From: Plantago major
Lineage: Eukaryota; Streptophyta; Magnoliopsida; Lamiales; Plantaginaceae
Reading direction: 5' to 3'
Assembly: GCA_026545765.1 (NCBI GenBank)
Contig: CM048839.1
Location: 4,176,835 to 4,240,834 of the forward strand
DNA length: 64,000 nucleotides
The notes under the pieces were generated by a model. That model was not told the origin of the DNA, did not search any database, and saw only the letters and a list, made by a program, of their open reading frames with translations. This document shows positions 48,201 through 61,091 of this stretch, in pieces (position 1 is the stretch's first letter; the number at the start of each line of letters is the position of its first letter). The position numbers and the translations under genes were made by a program.

Positions 48201-48940
48201 TGATCATAGACTGTGCTTTTGCTTTCATAAGCTGCAAAAATACTCAGTAGCTTCCAATTCTTAATTATCTGTACAACATGTGGTGGTATCATGACTGGTC
48301 TTCAGATGTTGTTTTCCTGTTTCTTGTAGTAATGAATCTGAGATTGAATTATTGAACAGATCAGTCCCCAGAATTGGATGAGGAGCTGTGGAGCCCTGTG
48401 ATTTCGCCGAGCAGCGGGTCCAAGTCTGAAGAGTTATCGGAGGACTGTGATTTCTTGTACATCTCGGACATTTTGAGAGCGTCGCATTACCTACCCGAGG
48501 ACTCCGACGTATTTTCGTTACTAGAGAAGCAACAGTATCTTAAGGGAAATGACACTTCCAAAGTCTCCAGGATGCAAAGGAAGCTGATATTCGATACAAT
48601 CAACGAAATTCTCAATCGCAGCACACGACTGCCTCCGTGGAAGCAGGCGGACAAGAATTTCTCCAAATTATCCTTCGAGAAAATCTGGTCCGAGTTTCAG
48701 AAAATAAGAGAACGTGAAACTTCGGAAGACTTGTTCGAGGTCATTTGTGGTGTTCTAAAGAAAGACTTGGCAGAAGACACATTAACCGGGTGGGGTGATT
48801 GCCCAGTGGAGATGTCGGAGGCGGTTTTGGACATCGAAAGGCTGATATTCAAGGACCTGATAAGCGAGACAATTCAAGATCTCGCTGCGGACGCAACGTT
48901 GTTATCATCAGTAATGCCTAGGAGGAAGCTGGTCTTCTGA
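45212..48940 (+). CDS. LNG: LONGIFOLIA/TRM-type protein (TON1-recruiting motif family), 4 exons
   Basis: Exons 45212-45370, 45455-46717, 46864-47059 and 48360-48940 join in frame (GT-AG, phases 0, 0, 1) to 732 aa. The N-terminus has GCMAGFLQLFDRHQFLTGKR (about residues 19-38), the hallmark of LONGIFOLIA1/2 and related TRM proteins. SPSVIARLMGLEPLP follows at about 169-183, and SIYGEIEKRLRMRGIEEPTK with LDTLKQILEALQLKGLL in mid-protein. A DUF4378 region fills the C-terminus from about residue 560, with LDIERLIFKDLISETIQDL near the end, resembling the TON1-interacting M2-type motif. In Arabidopsis these proteins associate with cortical microtubules and promote longitudinal cell elongation in leaves. 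The middle is Ser/Arg/Pro-rich and probably disordered. Intron 3 is 1.3 kb, the others short. An AATAAA lies just after the stop. The symbol is by family; the exact paralogue is not resolved. Confidence 0.93.
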
Positions 48941-50520
48941 AATGATAGTGAAATAAAGTAGGGAGCATAAGTCTGAATTTTGAGATTTTTAGTTTAGCAT
49001 TTGGGTTTAGTTAACTTATCTTTTACTTGTTTGTTTCAGCTTTTCTTTGTTGCATCTCTGTTTTAGTGCTCTTTCTAACGGTCACTTTTCTTTCTTTTAG
49101 CACTTTAGCAAGCTGTAAAAACACATAAGAGATCAATAATCGAGGAGCTTTTATTTCTGTGTAAGTGCATCATGTGTAATTGCTGTATGCTCAAGTGAGT
49201 GGTGGAGTAGTAATACTATTATTAATTGAGTAACTTTCGGAGATACCTTTCCGGAGATATGCATTAATATAATGTATATAACTTCATATGCGTAGCTAAA
49301 TACAAATCCTATTTTACATTAAAAAATATAGCTGTATTATAGTCTGAAAAGTCTAAAACAGTGTAGTCTACTGACAATTTACTTGAAATTGCAGGTAATA
49401 CAAGTATAATATAAATTTATTGACACACTCAAACTTTTTGGCACACGATTTTAAAAGACATAACTTTAATAGACTTTTAACAACATATAAACAATAACTC
49501 AATTTTATATGCGTGAAATATCGACTTTGACAGAGTATTTTAATTGTATGTTAAACACAATGCAATGTTTCACTCCTTTAAACAACTTTAATTTTTTGTC
49601 AAAACTAACAATGTTTGAAGTTATGTAAGATGTGTGTATTTCAATATGTGATGTTCATTTATATCTGAGATTTGCAACCTTGTCAATAAGGAAACTAATA
49701 AAGATAACGACATTGTTTTCAGGAATAAAGCAACTATTTACTAACGCTACTTTATTTCTAATCTCAACCCATCCATGTGATCTTCTCTAATCTCTAAATT
49801 ACTGTACGATCTATATATTTACAAGCCATTTGTCTAATCCTCAACTTGCTATATTCGCATAATCCCATAGTATTTTAACCTTTGAGAAGTTGGAAACAAC
49901 ATTAACGAATTTGCACTGTCAGTATGTTTAGTAACACGATTTGATAAGTTTTACTACCAATCTACTACTCCAAGGCCGATGAGAATACTGATATATCTGG
50001 AAAAGTTAGTAGTTGCAGGATTCGTAACTTATCAGATCGCTAACATAATCGGTTAATATTACCAGATGACCTCTCGTGATTAATCATGTTAAGAAACATT
50101 CTAAGTCATTTCTTTCACCCTTCATCTGCATCGTACATTTTTTTTGATATACAAACTTAAAACTTTTGTGAGAAACATTCAATCGAGACGAGGGAGGGGA
50201 GGAAGCATATGTTGTTTGATATCCGCAAATGAACAAGTCTTCGCAAGAAAATCTCACTGTCCATTTTTCCAAAATCTTTATGTACAACCGTAAGTAAATC
50301 TCTAAGCCACTCGATTAGATATATAAATACAAGAGTCAAGAGACAAGTTATATGGAGTAAAAAGTACGCACACAAGTAATCATACGTTGTAAACATTTAG
50401 TACAAACATCATTTACCGTTGTGTTTCTATCAACTAGATGAAATTAATAATATTTGGCCCAATCACTAGGACAAAACTATTTCTGCCAGCTTATCTCATG
50501 GGACAATGTTATATGTAATA
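48941..50520. other. Intergenic, no gene seen
   Basis: Contains the 3' UTR of the upstream gene (to about 49200), then AT-rich sequence. Confidence 0.6.
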
Positions 50521-50905
50521 AATGGCATGTTCAACATCATCATGGTGGAAAATTGGAAATCAATACTCTTCCTTTGCGATTTTGTTAACCTTCTCAAATT
50601 TACGTCGACGGTCCAAACACTTCTCAATTAGGATGCACTCGTCTCGTTATTCGTTAAGAAGTAATTTTGGACAACATTGAACAAGAGCGGCAAGTATTAA
50701 GTTGTACATGAATGGCGTGTTGAACATTAGACATCAACACGGCGAATCAATACTCTTCGTTAATAATGATCCCGTTTACCTTCTCAAATTTACTTCGAAT
50801 GTCCAAACACTTCTCAATTGAAACGATTATCAAATACTCGTTTGACTGCTCGTCTCGTTAAGAAGTGATTTTGGACAATAACTGGACAAAAGTGGTAGGT
50901 ATCAA
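50521..50905. repeat. 190-bp tandem duplication
   Basis: AATGGCATGT at 50521 and AATGGCGTGT at 50711 begin two diverged units. Both then contain AATCAATACTCTTC, TACCTTCTCAAATTTAC-like, GTCCAAACACTTCTCAATT and CTCGTCTCGTTA segments, ending in AAGAAGT-ATTTTGGACAA. They are noncoding. Confidence 0.85.
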
Positions 50906-53900
50906 AGTACCGGAGCTCCCAATCCTACACAAGGGTGAAGATAGAAATGGACCTACATAATGAAGTAGTAGCAAAAACAGCCATGTGAAGGTAACAGGTG
51001 CACTAATAGGTCTAAGCACTTTTCAGCTGTTAATGATCAATGTGGTGATAGTGAGCCATGCCAAAAAATATGCAGATGATTGGATTGGCTTCTCAATCAT
51101 GAACAGTTTATAATTGGATGAATGCACCTTTGTAACATAATAAGGTAGCTAATGCAGATCTTTGTATTGCCTTATCTTCCAATTCTTGGTTTATTGGATG
51201 TGATTATGCTTGGCAAATAACTAGGTGGGGTTTTGTATTATGTTATGTGACCTAAATGGACTAGCAAATATTTACTCCACTAAGAGACGAGGGTCACATA
51301 CATTTCATGTGGGGTGGGCTTCCACCTTTCTTTGCAATTTGCATTATGGGCTTTATGTCCCTATTAGCCTCTTCATTGGCCCATGTCCTTTGTGATTACT
51401 CTCTTCTAATACTTTTACCGTCTGGTGTAACTTCGAAACTAATTACCAGCACACTGGCTAGATTTTAGACTAAGGGAGAATTTTGTTGGTGGAAGAATAG
51501 CGTTTTGAATCAAGGTGTTAGATAATGTTATATTGAGACTGAATTATGTTAGATGTCTGATAGGTTTCCTTTAATGTATAAGAGTAAGTACATAAGAAAA
51601 GAAAAGAATATTTCGCCTTCTATTATAGTCAAATTGCAAATCACGCATCCAACCCAACAAAATTATTCAAACCTACCCAGAATATGTTTGCATTCCACAT
51701 TTCAACTTTAATATGATAAATGTTGGAAATTCGTGTATGAATGGGACAAAGGAAATATGATACAAGTTGTACCAATTTTACTCTTTAATTACCTTTAACC
51801 GAACTCACTAAATATTTGCGCTCCATGAAACATTATTATATCTATATATCTGCCAAGCACGAGGTTGTAGGTCATCCAATCCATAAAGTTAAAGCAACAT
51901 CCATCACAAGTCCTAAGTAGAAACCTTAAGTTCTTTTTACAAGACAAGTTCATGGGGTCTTCATGTCATATCTAGAGGGTACACTCTTATCTCTATTCTA
52001 TGGATGGTACTCTGAGCTAGCACATGCCACTGATCTTTTCACTATAGTGCAATTCATCCTATCTACTTATTTTCCCTCCAAAAATCATTGATTGAAATCA
52101 TCCGAAACGTTTTATTTCTCTCTACGTTATTGAGAAGAAACAAAATTTCTAACGCTCCCACGACCTTGGCTCGTGCCAACCCTGTCGAACCAGAACATAC
52201 ACTTAGGTAAATGAGTATTTAAAAAATGTGAGAAAAAACTGTACATAACTTAGTTCGTTATTAGACGTTAAAATGACCGGTGAGCACACCATATGTTAAA
52301 TGACGAACAATGATACATAACTTTAAAAAAATTAGAGGGTGGTATTAGCCTTATTTTCTTTGAGTTTTTTTCACTTGTATTAATCTGGTCGAGCACTGAT
52401 GTGCCTTTCTGAGGGGCGTCTCTCGTCCCAACAACACTTTTACGTCTACAAAGACTGAACCTGGAAACTCGATTAAGTTAACTCAATTGTATAATCACTT
52501 GTGCCAAACCTTTGGTTTATTTTATTTGAGTTACTAGATGGGTGAAAGAAGATTTGATGTTTTAAGATTACATGAAAAAGGAAAAGTGAAGTAGTTGGTA
52601 GTGATGTGAAATTTGACATGGATGAAGTTGGAAATGGGAAAGGGGAATCTTTGTTGCTGGTAAAAAAATGTTCAAAGGAATCGTCTTACGTAATGCCAAA
52701 ATACAGTACTGAAAGTTCCTTTTACCAAACTCCATTGTCTCTTTCGATTTTTACTCTCTCTTTTCTGGTAAAATGTGACATGTTTTCAGGTCATCACTCA
52801 TTGCTGCTTACAATTGCTCGATGGTTCATGTCCATCCTTTTTTAGCACACGACTCTGTAGTCTCCTGGACAATTCCAAAAACAAGAAAAAGGAAGGTTTA
52901 AAGCAAAACTGATTAGAGATACCTGCAAGTCGGCAACGAATACGGTATCATTAACGGAATGTCTATAATAAGAATACATATATTGATTACCACATTAGCA
53001 CAGATAGAGTAACAACGTAGTAATAAAATTTTGGTTACAAACTTACAGCCTCACACTTTCGAACCCTTGGGGTGAAATTGAAGTGTGATTATGACTGCTG
53101 AGCCTATTGTGTTTGGTGTGTTTAATATGGTTTTCATGGTTTGTAAGCTACTACAAGAGTTTGGGGGATTTACCTAGTATATTTGGTAGCGATGGTAGGT
53201 TTCCAATAGACGCTAGGAGAAAAATTATTAGAAATATGAATTGGATTGGGTTGAAATGTCTTGAGTTTTCCTTACTGATTTGTATAGTCTTTGGGCCCAT
53301 AAATGATTAGTGGACTTGTTGAACTGTAACTGGGCTAATTATTATTTCACCATTTAATAGAATTGTACTAGGGGAAATTTGTACAATTCCTTGCTCTTAA
53401 ATGTTGGCATGTCCTTAGCTAGGAATACAATAATTTTTCTGTTTTAGCTTTACTCGAATTCTGGAGTAACATGCATGGACATGAGCTCTAAAATTTCTAA
53501 TGTTAAATCGTTTATAATTTTTACATCTCATTAACTGACACATCTGGCGAGTGAGTGTGCAAATTTGTTACTGCAACGTCTAACAAATTATAATTAAAAA
53601 GATGTAAATAAAGTGGCTAGAAAGCGAATGGCATCCAACACCGGATGTTTGAGGAATGATCCATTGTGTTGCTATAGAATCAAGTCAGTTGAGTAATCAA
53701 CCTCGAAAATGACATCAAACCATTCTTAAGAAATTCATCGTTGAACCTCAGTCCTAAGGATTCATTTGAAGTGGCTTTCCAATATGGGCCGTACAGCTGG
53801 ACTAGTGCAGCATAACCCACATAGACAGGAAAATCCTTGATCCAGATTCATCCTGTCCAGAAACCCAATTGAACTCGCTAGCCCACTGCTTGACTAGGCC

Positions 53901-54307
53901 CAGGCCCATTAAACAACTAGTTCTTGGTAATCAACTCAGAACTCCATATGATCCAGTCAGAAATTCAACATTGAAAATTTGAAATCAACTTCTCTTGCCA
54001 CATGAAGAAAGAGTTTTTTTTTTTAAAAAAAAAACTAATATAAGAAAGAGTTTATAAAGTTTATAGGTACTAACTTGGGCTTTCTACCGTCATTCAAGGT
54101 GTCGCCCTGATTAACATCAGTCACCTGTTTTGATCCATTAGATAAAAAATTTAACGGTGGAGATCGAATAATCTGTTACCTTTCGCACTAAGTGTTGCCA
54201 TGGGGTGTCGCTCGTGTCACACAAGGTGTTGTGCTACGTGTTGTTCCAACCGTCTACGTCACTTTAAATTATTTAAATATATTTAAAAAAATATATTTTT
54301 GCTCTAC
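50906..54307. other. Intergenic, no gene seen
   Basis: AT-rich. Short open frames here (for example at 52606 and 53107) show no recognisable domain. Confidence 0.55.
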
Positions 54308-54475
54308 CGGAAGCCGCCACGGAAGCTCCGATCCGGAGCTTCCATGGCGGGCGGAAGCTCTGGTCACGGAAGTTCCAGATCGGAAGCTCCGGCAGTGATT
54401 TTGGTGGAAGCTAAAAAAAAAAATAATTAAAATTGATCAGCTTTCCGCCATGGAAGCTCCGGCAGTGATTTTGGT
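54308..54475. repeat. GGAAGCTCCG palindromic minisatellite
   Basis: The motif CGGAAGCTCCG and variants occur at least six times in both orientations in 170 bp. The segment 54313-54352 is a nearly perfect inverted repeat with almost no loop (arms GCCGCCACGGAAGCTCCG and its inverse with one extra base). It is much more GC-rich than the surrounding DNA. Confidence 0.8.
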
Positions 54476-55924
54476 GGTGGTGGTGTTGGTGCGGTGGTGG
54501 TGGGGATTGGGGAAGGAGAGTTAAAATTTTAATAATTAAAATTTTTGGAATGAGTTAATAGTTAAAAAAAAAAAAATAGCGGTTGAAGGCGATACAAAGC
54601 AATGGTTTAGTGCATGAAAGAACGATTTAGGCGATCCGAAGAATCGGACACGTATCGGATGTCGATACATCGATAGCAAAGACGACACTCGACCGACGGT
54701 AGAAAACGCATTTAACTTCTTTATATGATAACCAACTAAACCTGGCGGTCCTGATCTATGAAAGAACTTAAAAAATAAATAGGTGTCTAATCGTCTATCA
54801 AACCCTGACATATATCTACTAACCTACCAACTCATGATATTAACATGTAACAACGTTTTCCTTGAAACTAAATCCTGCATCCTATGATCCTCATTACCCA
54901 TCGCAAGATTCTATGCCTAGTGAGAATCATAAAAATCACTACATCAAGAAGTTTTCCAATATATGAAAACTTAAGTTTAATTTGAGGCATCAAATATGTG
55001 AAGAATTAGAGTGTTGAAATTAAATATATGTGATTTTTTTCAAGGTGATATTTAAAATTATAACAAAAATTGTACACACACATATATATTCTTTTAAAAT
55101 TTAGGAGAGACAAATGCTCCACGTACTATGCCACCTCATGTATTCGTACCGGGAGAAATTAAGAATATGTAATCATAACCTTTTTTCAAATGAGATTAAG
55201 TGGGAGACAATGTGAAGGCCACCTTGCTCTCGTTAAATCCCACAACTAATAGTGGCTTTCAAACAATTAAGCAATCCATTAGATCCAACAAACATACTCC
55301 AATTTCGTTTGTTCCTTCAATTGTGCCTATGTACATTCCAATTTTAGTTGGTGAATTACATGCCTTTGCTTCCTTGAAATAGAAATTTTTATTACATATC
55401 ATCGTACTTGTTTATTTTTCTACTCATCACTCATCATAATATTCACAATTTCACACTTGAATGATATAGAGATTGAAAGAATTTACCTAACATGTTATCA
55501 ATAGGTAGCATCAGTGTTTGATGTTCAGTTTAATGCCAACAACAGTTTCATGATTATACATGACACATATCCCATTTTCTCCTTTGCTAAGTAAAACTAT
55601 TGTATTACACTAATCTGTAGTAATAGAAGGATTGATATCAAATGCTACTTTAGGCTCTATTTAGCACGAGCTTATTAGCTCTACTTATTTTATACGCTAT
55701 CAAGATCTTTCTTGGTTTTTGCCATGTCTAGTTTCTGTATTCATATTTAAGACGTATGAAGGAAACTACATAATCAAAGACAATTTGCTGAATCCCGAGA
55801 AATCATACACAAACAGGTCACAAAATTTCCAGAGACGATGCAGAAACGTATGAACATATCACGAGAAGATCATAGAACAGCTTTGAACTTGAGTGTTCGT
55901 TGTAGAATCCACGAATTATAGTCA

Positions 55925-58022
55925 TCAATTGGTGCATATACGGCTGTGCTTGTTCTTCTCCTTGCCTGCATTACACGAAACTAAAATGATCATTGGCCTT
56001 TAAGTCAGAGCAATTTAAACAATAGAATCCGCTTTTTTGAATATACTACTGCATTACATTTTTTGTAGCATGGCTGTGCAAAAGCAGGATCAATCTCTTG
56101 AGGCTGCGCCTCCTGACCAAATGTCATCTCACAACTCATGTCCTCAAAATCTGCAAAAAAATTGCAAGTTTTCCATGTTGGTTAGATTATTTGTCACAGA
56201 GTATACTCAAATAAAGATCACTCAAATTGGTGTGATGCAATCGGGACAATCCTCCATTTGGTATATCTGCCCGTTTGATCCTGTATGTTTATCACTGCCA
56301 CATTTGGTCCAACTGGAGGGGTTTCCCGATGCAATGCATTACTACAAGATGGACTAGACGCACACAAGAATGGTCTACTTGAACATGTAGTGGCTTATCA
56401 TGTATAGGCCCACCATTCTAATGATATGCTAGCTAGATCTCATAGTTTTAGTGCATCAACTGTTTTATGATCATACAAATGATGATCTTTTACACAAACT
56501 AGCTTGAGAAAGAGTAAGTTAGAAATAATTGAGTTTTGTAATGAAACAAACAAACTTACTAGGGACCATATTGACTGGCATTCCAAGAGAGTCCTTAATG
56601 AACGCTTGAGAAGGCATCTTGCAAAGGTTAGTGCACATTCCTACACAATTTGTCGCCTCCAATAACCTACAAGTATCACAATATAACATCATCCATGATG
56701 GGAATTCAATCCAATCATGATAAATTGACATCACATTTGAAAGATTTCATCTCGTTGACTTCAATGTCAAGTCGATTTGAAAGAGAGAATCTTGTGGCGT
56801 ACCTGCATTTCTGTATGTAAACAACGTTCTTCTCTATTTTTCCGTCTACCTCCGACACTTTCACCTTTTACAAACGACATAAAAACTACGTTATATCCTG
56901 TTGTTTTGCCAAAAGTGCGAAATGATGACAAATTGCGCAAGGCGAAGTTCATACATAGTGTAGAACATACCTGGCAGGGGCCGACAAGCCAAGGAAAGAA
57001 AATTGTGGTGAAGATAGCAAAGAACTCTCTTGTAAATTTTGTTTGAGGCAATAGTTTTTTGATCTGTTATTACATCAACCTTGTTAGATTCAGAATTTGG
57101 AAAATGCTGGAACATCTTGATGCAAATTGTCATCTATTTGGATTGATATTTGGTACGATTGATGATCTCCGGACTTTTAAGGGGTCGATGGTTCAATTCT
57201 AGTACCAATTAATGTAAATGTTGTTTTAGTAATTTGGAACTGTAAGAACAAATAGTTTAAATGCCATTTGTATTGGATACATAATGCATACTCATTTTAA
57301 TCATTATTCATTAGGGGTTATAGCATTGGAATTTTCCGAACTTTTGTGAAATACGGCACTAGAAAATAATTATTGGAAAAATGAACTTGCCAAGGACAAG
57401 ATAGGACTAGGAATCGCTCTCAAAAGTGACTGAATGACAATCACTTTTTGCTCCGCCGCACTGAACCGCCGTGATACCATCCTCACAGCCTCCACCAGCC
57501 CGTCGTAACCGCTCTTTTTGCTCTTCAGCCCTAACATCACCAAAAAAAAATCACACGACTAAAAATCCAAAAATAATTATAGGATTTTTTTTTGTCACAG
57601 ATGTAATATTTTGGACACATCAAGAAACAATTTTTGTGCCTTAGCTAGAGAAATCATTCTTTATTTGTTTAGCATAAAAAAAACTAATTAAATAAAAGAA
57701 TTCTTGCATATGAAAGAACATAGATTCATTATGAATTTTTTTAACGAAAAATGAACTTGTTCCATTGACGTCCTCAGATGAAAAATGAACCTGCTGCAGC
57801 TTGTAAGCTTTTGGAGAGATGATTAATCGCGAGGAGATCGAACCAGTTGTCATTGTAAATCGTCTGCTGATGATCATTTGTGCCGCTCATGTTTTTATCC
57901 GTACTGAGAACGGATAGAACGACAAGACTTGACCTTCTTGGAACATTCTGCATGGTGATATTCCGGTGGATTTGTGGCGGCTGAAAAGGGCTCAGGCTGG
58001 CCGGAACAAGAGCAGCTTCCAT
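55925..58022 (-). CDS. D27: Beta-carotene isomerase DWARF27, 7 exons
   Basis: Minus-strand exons 58022-57791, 57530-57391, 57063-56971, 56864-56803, 56666-56560, 56150-56058 and 55965-55925 (phases 1, 0, 0, 2, 1, 1) give 255 aa ending in a stop, close to the usual D27 length. D27 is a plastid iron protein that isomerises all-trans- to 9-cis-beta-carotene, the first committed step of strigolactone synthesis. Family blocks in order are: [104 protein letters not shown] and [12 protein letters not shown]. Residues 1 to about 45 are Ser/Arg-rich like a transit peptide. Intron 2 uses GCAAGT as donor (GC-AG); all others are GT-AG. The start ATG at 58022 has no upstream in-frame competitor in the family region. 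The gene has no visible damage. Confidence 0.93.
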
Positions 58023-58442
58023 TTTCCCGGTGAATGGAATGAGAATAGAGTGATTGAGTGAGAATTTTAATGGAATTGAATGAGAGAAAAAGGTTTATTT
58101 GAACAACCACCTTGCTCTTCATATGACATCGAACTTATGGGATATCTATACATAAAGTGTTTGGAAAAAACTGTTTTTATAGTTAACAAATGTAAAACTG
58201 GTTTCTTGATCAGGGTTAGATAAGTGACTTATTTTTTGTTAGAACGCCTTAACTTTTAATCAGAATAACTTATTCCTTTTTTTCCCCTTCATTTGGGACG
58301 TAAAAAATTGTAAAACGGGACCTAAAGGGAGGAATACTATTTTGAAGTGTTTACTTTTGATGATTTTTTGTTACTGCGATGGCCCTTTCTTAGACTCAAG
58401 AATCATAAGCTCAAGTGCTATTACAATTATAATTCAATACAA
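58023..58442 (-). promoter_or_regulatory. Short upstream region of D27
   Basis: Only about 420 bp separate the D27 start codon from the 3' end of Helitron-like copy C. No clear TATA box was identified; an A/T-rich CAAATAAAC at about 58088-58096 (minus) is a weak candidate. Confidence 0.35.
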
Positions 58443-58959
58443 CTAGTACTAACTCGTGGCGATGCAATATTTACTTTTAATAATAAATAAAAATGGATGA
58501 TAAAATAAATTAATCGAAAAAATAAGGTAGTCCTTCTTCATCAATATTATATCATTGAATGTTTATGTGAACAACGTTGATCGTGGTGTCGGTCGGTAGT
58601 CTTTCTTCATCCAATATTATATCATTGAATGTTTATTTATGTTAACTATAGAAAATGTAAGAATAGGGTTATATCGTACATGACCTGTTAATTAGTAACA
58701 GATACATGTTTTTTTTTTTTAAATTCTACCCCTCAAACGGAACCAAATTAAAATACAAAAGTATACAACACAATCAATAGGGTTGTTCTCAACAACCCCA
58801 CGGTGATATGTGGTCACCCCACCACACACAAAAAAAAAAAATTATACAAACATATTTCACATGTTATTGTTGTTATTTCCAACCTCGTGGTGGTATGTCA
58901 CCCCACCAAAGACACAAAAATTATTATCTACAGACATAATTTCACATGGTACGGCTGTC

Positions 58960-59290
58960 CCCCTCCCCCGGGCCCGTTATGGATGAAGAAAGTAGAAAGA
59001 AGATATAAGAGAGTTTCCCGTCTAAAGAGTACCTGCCAGACCCGCCTCGCGGCCCGTCATGGAGATCAAGAAAGTACAGAGAAGAGCGAAGACATTTTCC
59101 CCGCCCAGAGAGTATCAGCTGATCCCCCCTCCCTCCCGGCTCGTTATGGAGAACAAGAAAGTAGAGAGAAGATTGAAGAGAGTTTCCCCACCTAGAGAGT
59201 ATCATATCCCCCAGGTCCGTGATGGATCAAGAAAGTAGATAGAAGATTGAAAAGAGTTTATCCGCCTAGAGAGTATATGCAAACCCCCCT
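58960..59290 (-). repeat. Minisatellite array 1 in Helitron-like copy C, 4 units
   Basis: Four units of about 75-85 bp with GAAAGTAGA, GATTGAAGAGAG-like and CCTAGAGAGTAT segments, separated by C-rich linkers. These are the reverse complement of the units at 3215-3450. Confidence 0.88.
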
Positions 59291-60276
59291 CCCCCGGGGA
59301 AAATTTGTAGTTTTTACTTACTTAATCATAAATGTTGCGGTCGGGTATTGTAACAAAGGTATGGAACGGGTTCGAGAACATCATTATTTCGAACGGGGTT
59401 GAATTCGAGTTGGATGGATACAGTCCTTCCAGCCAGAGACCGTAGAGAAGAGAACCCTTATACCGCATCCTACCGATCGAATCTTATACATAAAGAAAAA
59501 GGAAATTGAAGGTCTTTACATGTAAAATGTTGATAGACATGTAAAGATCAACACACCTCCAATTAGCTCACGTGTGTCTTTTCTATCTTCTAGAACTGAA
59601 AAGAGCACATCTAGAATGTTTGATTCTAATCAAAATAATCGTATATCCGATTCAAAAAAAAGTTTGTCCAGAATGTTTGATGCAAAGCTATTTACAATGA
59701 ATCTCTTTTTGAACGCTTGATGCTACGTTAATTATTTATAATGTGTTTTAATGAGTCGCTTTTAATTTTTTAAATTCCATTATTTCATTTTATCTTATTT
59801 AATAAATTTATATTTTATTTTAATGAATAAAATAATTTATTTAATTAATAATAGTATTCAAGATTGGTGTCTACAGATTCATCTTGTCGTGGCGAATTCA
59901 AATATATGTTAAAAATATTTTTTAGATTTTTGTAGATAAAGCTATATATATGAGATTAATATTTTATTTTAGTGAATGAAATGATTTACTTAATAATAAT
60001 AATAATAATAATAATATAGATTGGTGTCTATAGATTCGTCTTGTCATGGTGAATTCAAATATATGTTCAAAATATTTTGCGGAGTTTGTAGATAAATTTA
60101 TATGAAATTTAATCAAAGCTATACATGCATCCAGCGTACCAAAATAAACAGTGAAAGATATACTGGTTGAAAATGCAACTAATTCCACAAAATTCCACGT
60201 AGGATTGAATTAATTTAATAAATACTCTATTTTTAAAATTAAAATTCTATTATTTAATTTTATCTTATTTAATAAA

Positions 60277-60519
60277 GAGTAGGTCTTATGAGAGACGATC
60301 TTATAGCGAGACTAAAAGAGACGGACAAAATTACATTTATATCCAAAAACATTAGAGATTTTACTAAGAACATCGGTGATATACATATATATAAAAATGA
60401 CATAAAATATCTACTCATAAAACATTACTGATATTGTTTAAAACATTATACATATAATTAAGAGCATCAATCCGTCTCTTAGGTCTCTCACTAATACACG
60501 TCTCTCCTAAGACTTTGTG
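60277..60519. mobile_element. Mutator-like MITE, 243 bp
   Basis: Inverted ends: GTCTTATGAGAGACGATCTT from 60283 and the inverse GTCTTAGGAGAGACGTGTAT from 60513, similar over about 45 bp to AGAGACGGA. Flanked by TTTAATAAA at 60268-60276 and 60520-60528, a 9-bp duplication typical of Mutator-like elements. Other copies of the Helitron-like repeat have the uninterrupted TTTAATAAA target, which confirms the insertion. Confidence 0.82.
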
Positions 60520-60838
60520 TTTAATAAATTAATATTTAATTTTAATGAATAAAATAATTTATTTAATTAATAATAGTATTCAAGATTGGTGTCTATGGAT
60601 TCGTCTTGTCACAACGAATTCAGATATTTTAGCCAGTATATATTTCAATGTTATTTTTTGTATGTTGACTGTATATATAGTTTTTATTAAATTTCATATA
60701 ACTTTATCTGCAAAAATCCGAAAAATATTTTGAACATGTATAATATATACTGGCTAAAATATAACTAATTCCACAAAATTCCACGTAGGACTGAATGAAT
60801 CTGGTGAGGTTTAGCCCCTTGTGCTTTACATAATGATA

Positions 60839-61081
60839 CTCCCCCCGTCCTTTTACAAGGTTTATTATTTGGTTTTGTGTTATTTTTAAGGAATATGATA
60901 TAAAATAGTAAGTAGATAGTAAAAGATAATAGAAAAGTAAGAGAGAAAATAGATAAAGTATGAAAGAGAGTAATAAAATAATAATAAGTGGAGATAGTTG
61001 GTTTCCAAAAAAGGAAACGTTAAACTTTAAAAAGAACTCCCGAAATGGTAGAAAGTAAACATTTAAAAAGAACAGGGGGAG
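60839..61081. mobile_element. Stowaway-type MITE, 243 bp
   Basis: Starts CTCCCCCCGTCCTTTTACAA and ends ...AACAGGGGGAG, flanked by TA at 60837-60838 and 61082-61083. It is related to the Stowaway at 28934. Confidence 0.92.
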
Positions 61082-61091
61082 TAATATAATA

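Larger units (their letters stand above)
58443..60836 (-). mobile_element. Helitron-like repeat, copy C (about 2.4 kb, inverted)
   Basis: Collinear with copy B (4041-6416) over almost its whole length on the opposite strand. The 5' end begins TCATTATGTAAAGCACAAGG (RC of 60836 downward) and the 3' end is CTAG at 58446-58443 followed by T. The 3' hairpin is decayed here. It carries four array-1 units, about two array-2 units, three 310-bp-type repeats and an inserted Mutator-like MITE. Within it 58500-58630 shows a duplicated small segment (TGATATAATATT-GATGAAGAA). Confidence 0.62.

Noticed and set aside
56037-56357. 106-codon open frame on + overlapping the D27 locus
   Set aside because: It is antisense to D27 exon 6 and its introns. 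The minus strand gives the conserved D27 protein, so this frame is a by-product.
58960-59290. Regular repeat-spacer look that could suggest a CRISPR-like array
   Set aside because: Plant nuclear context, degenerate units, and the spacers are C-rich linkers of the same minisatellite found in the other Helitron-like copies.
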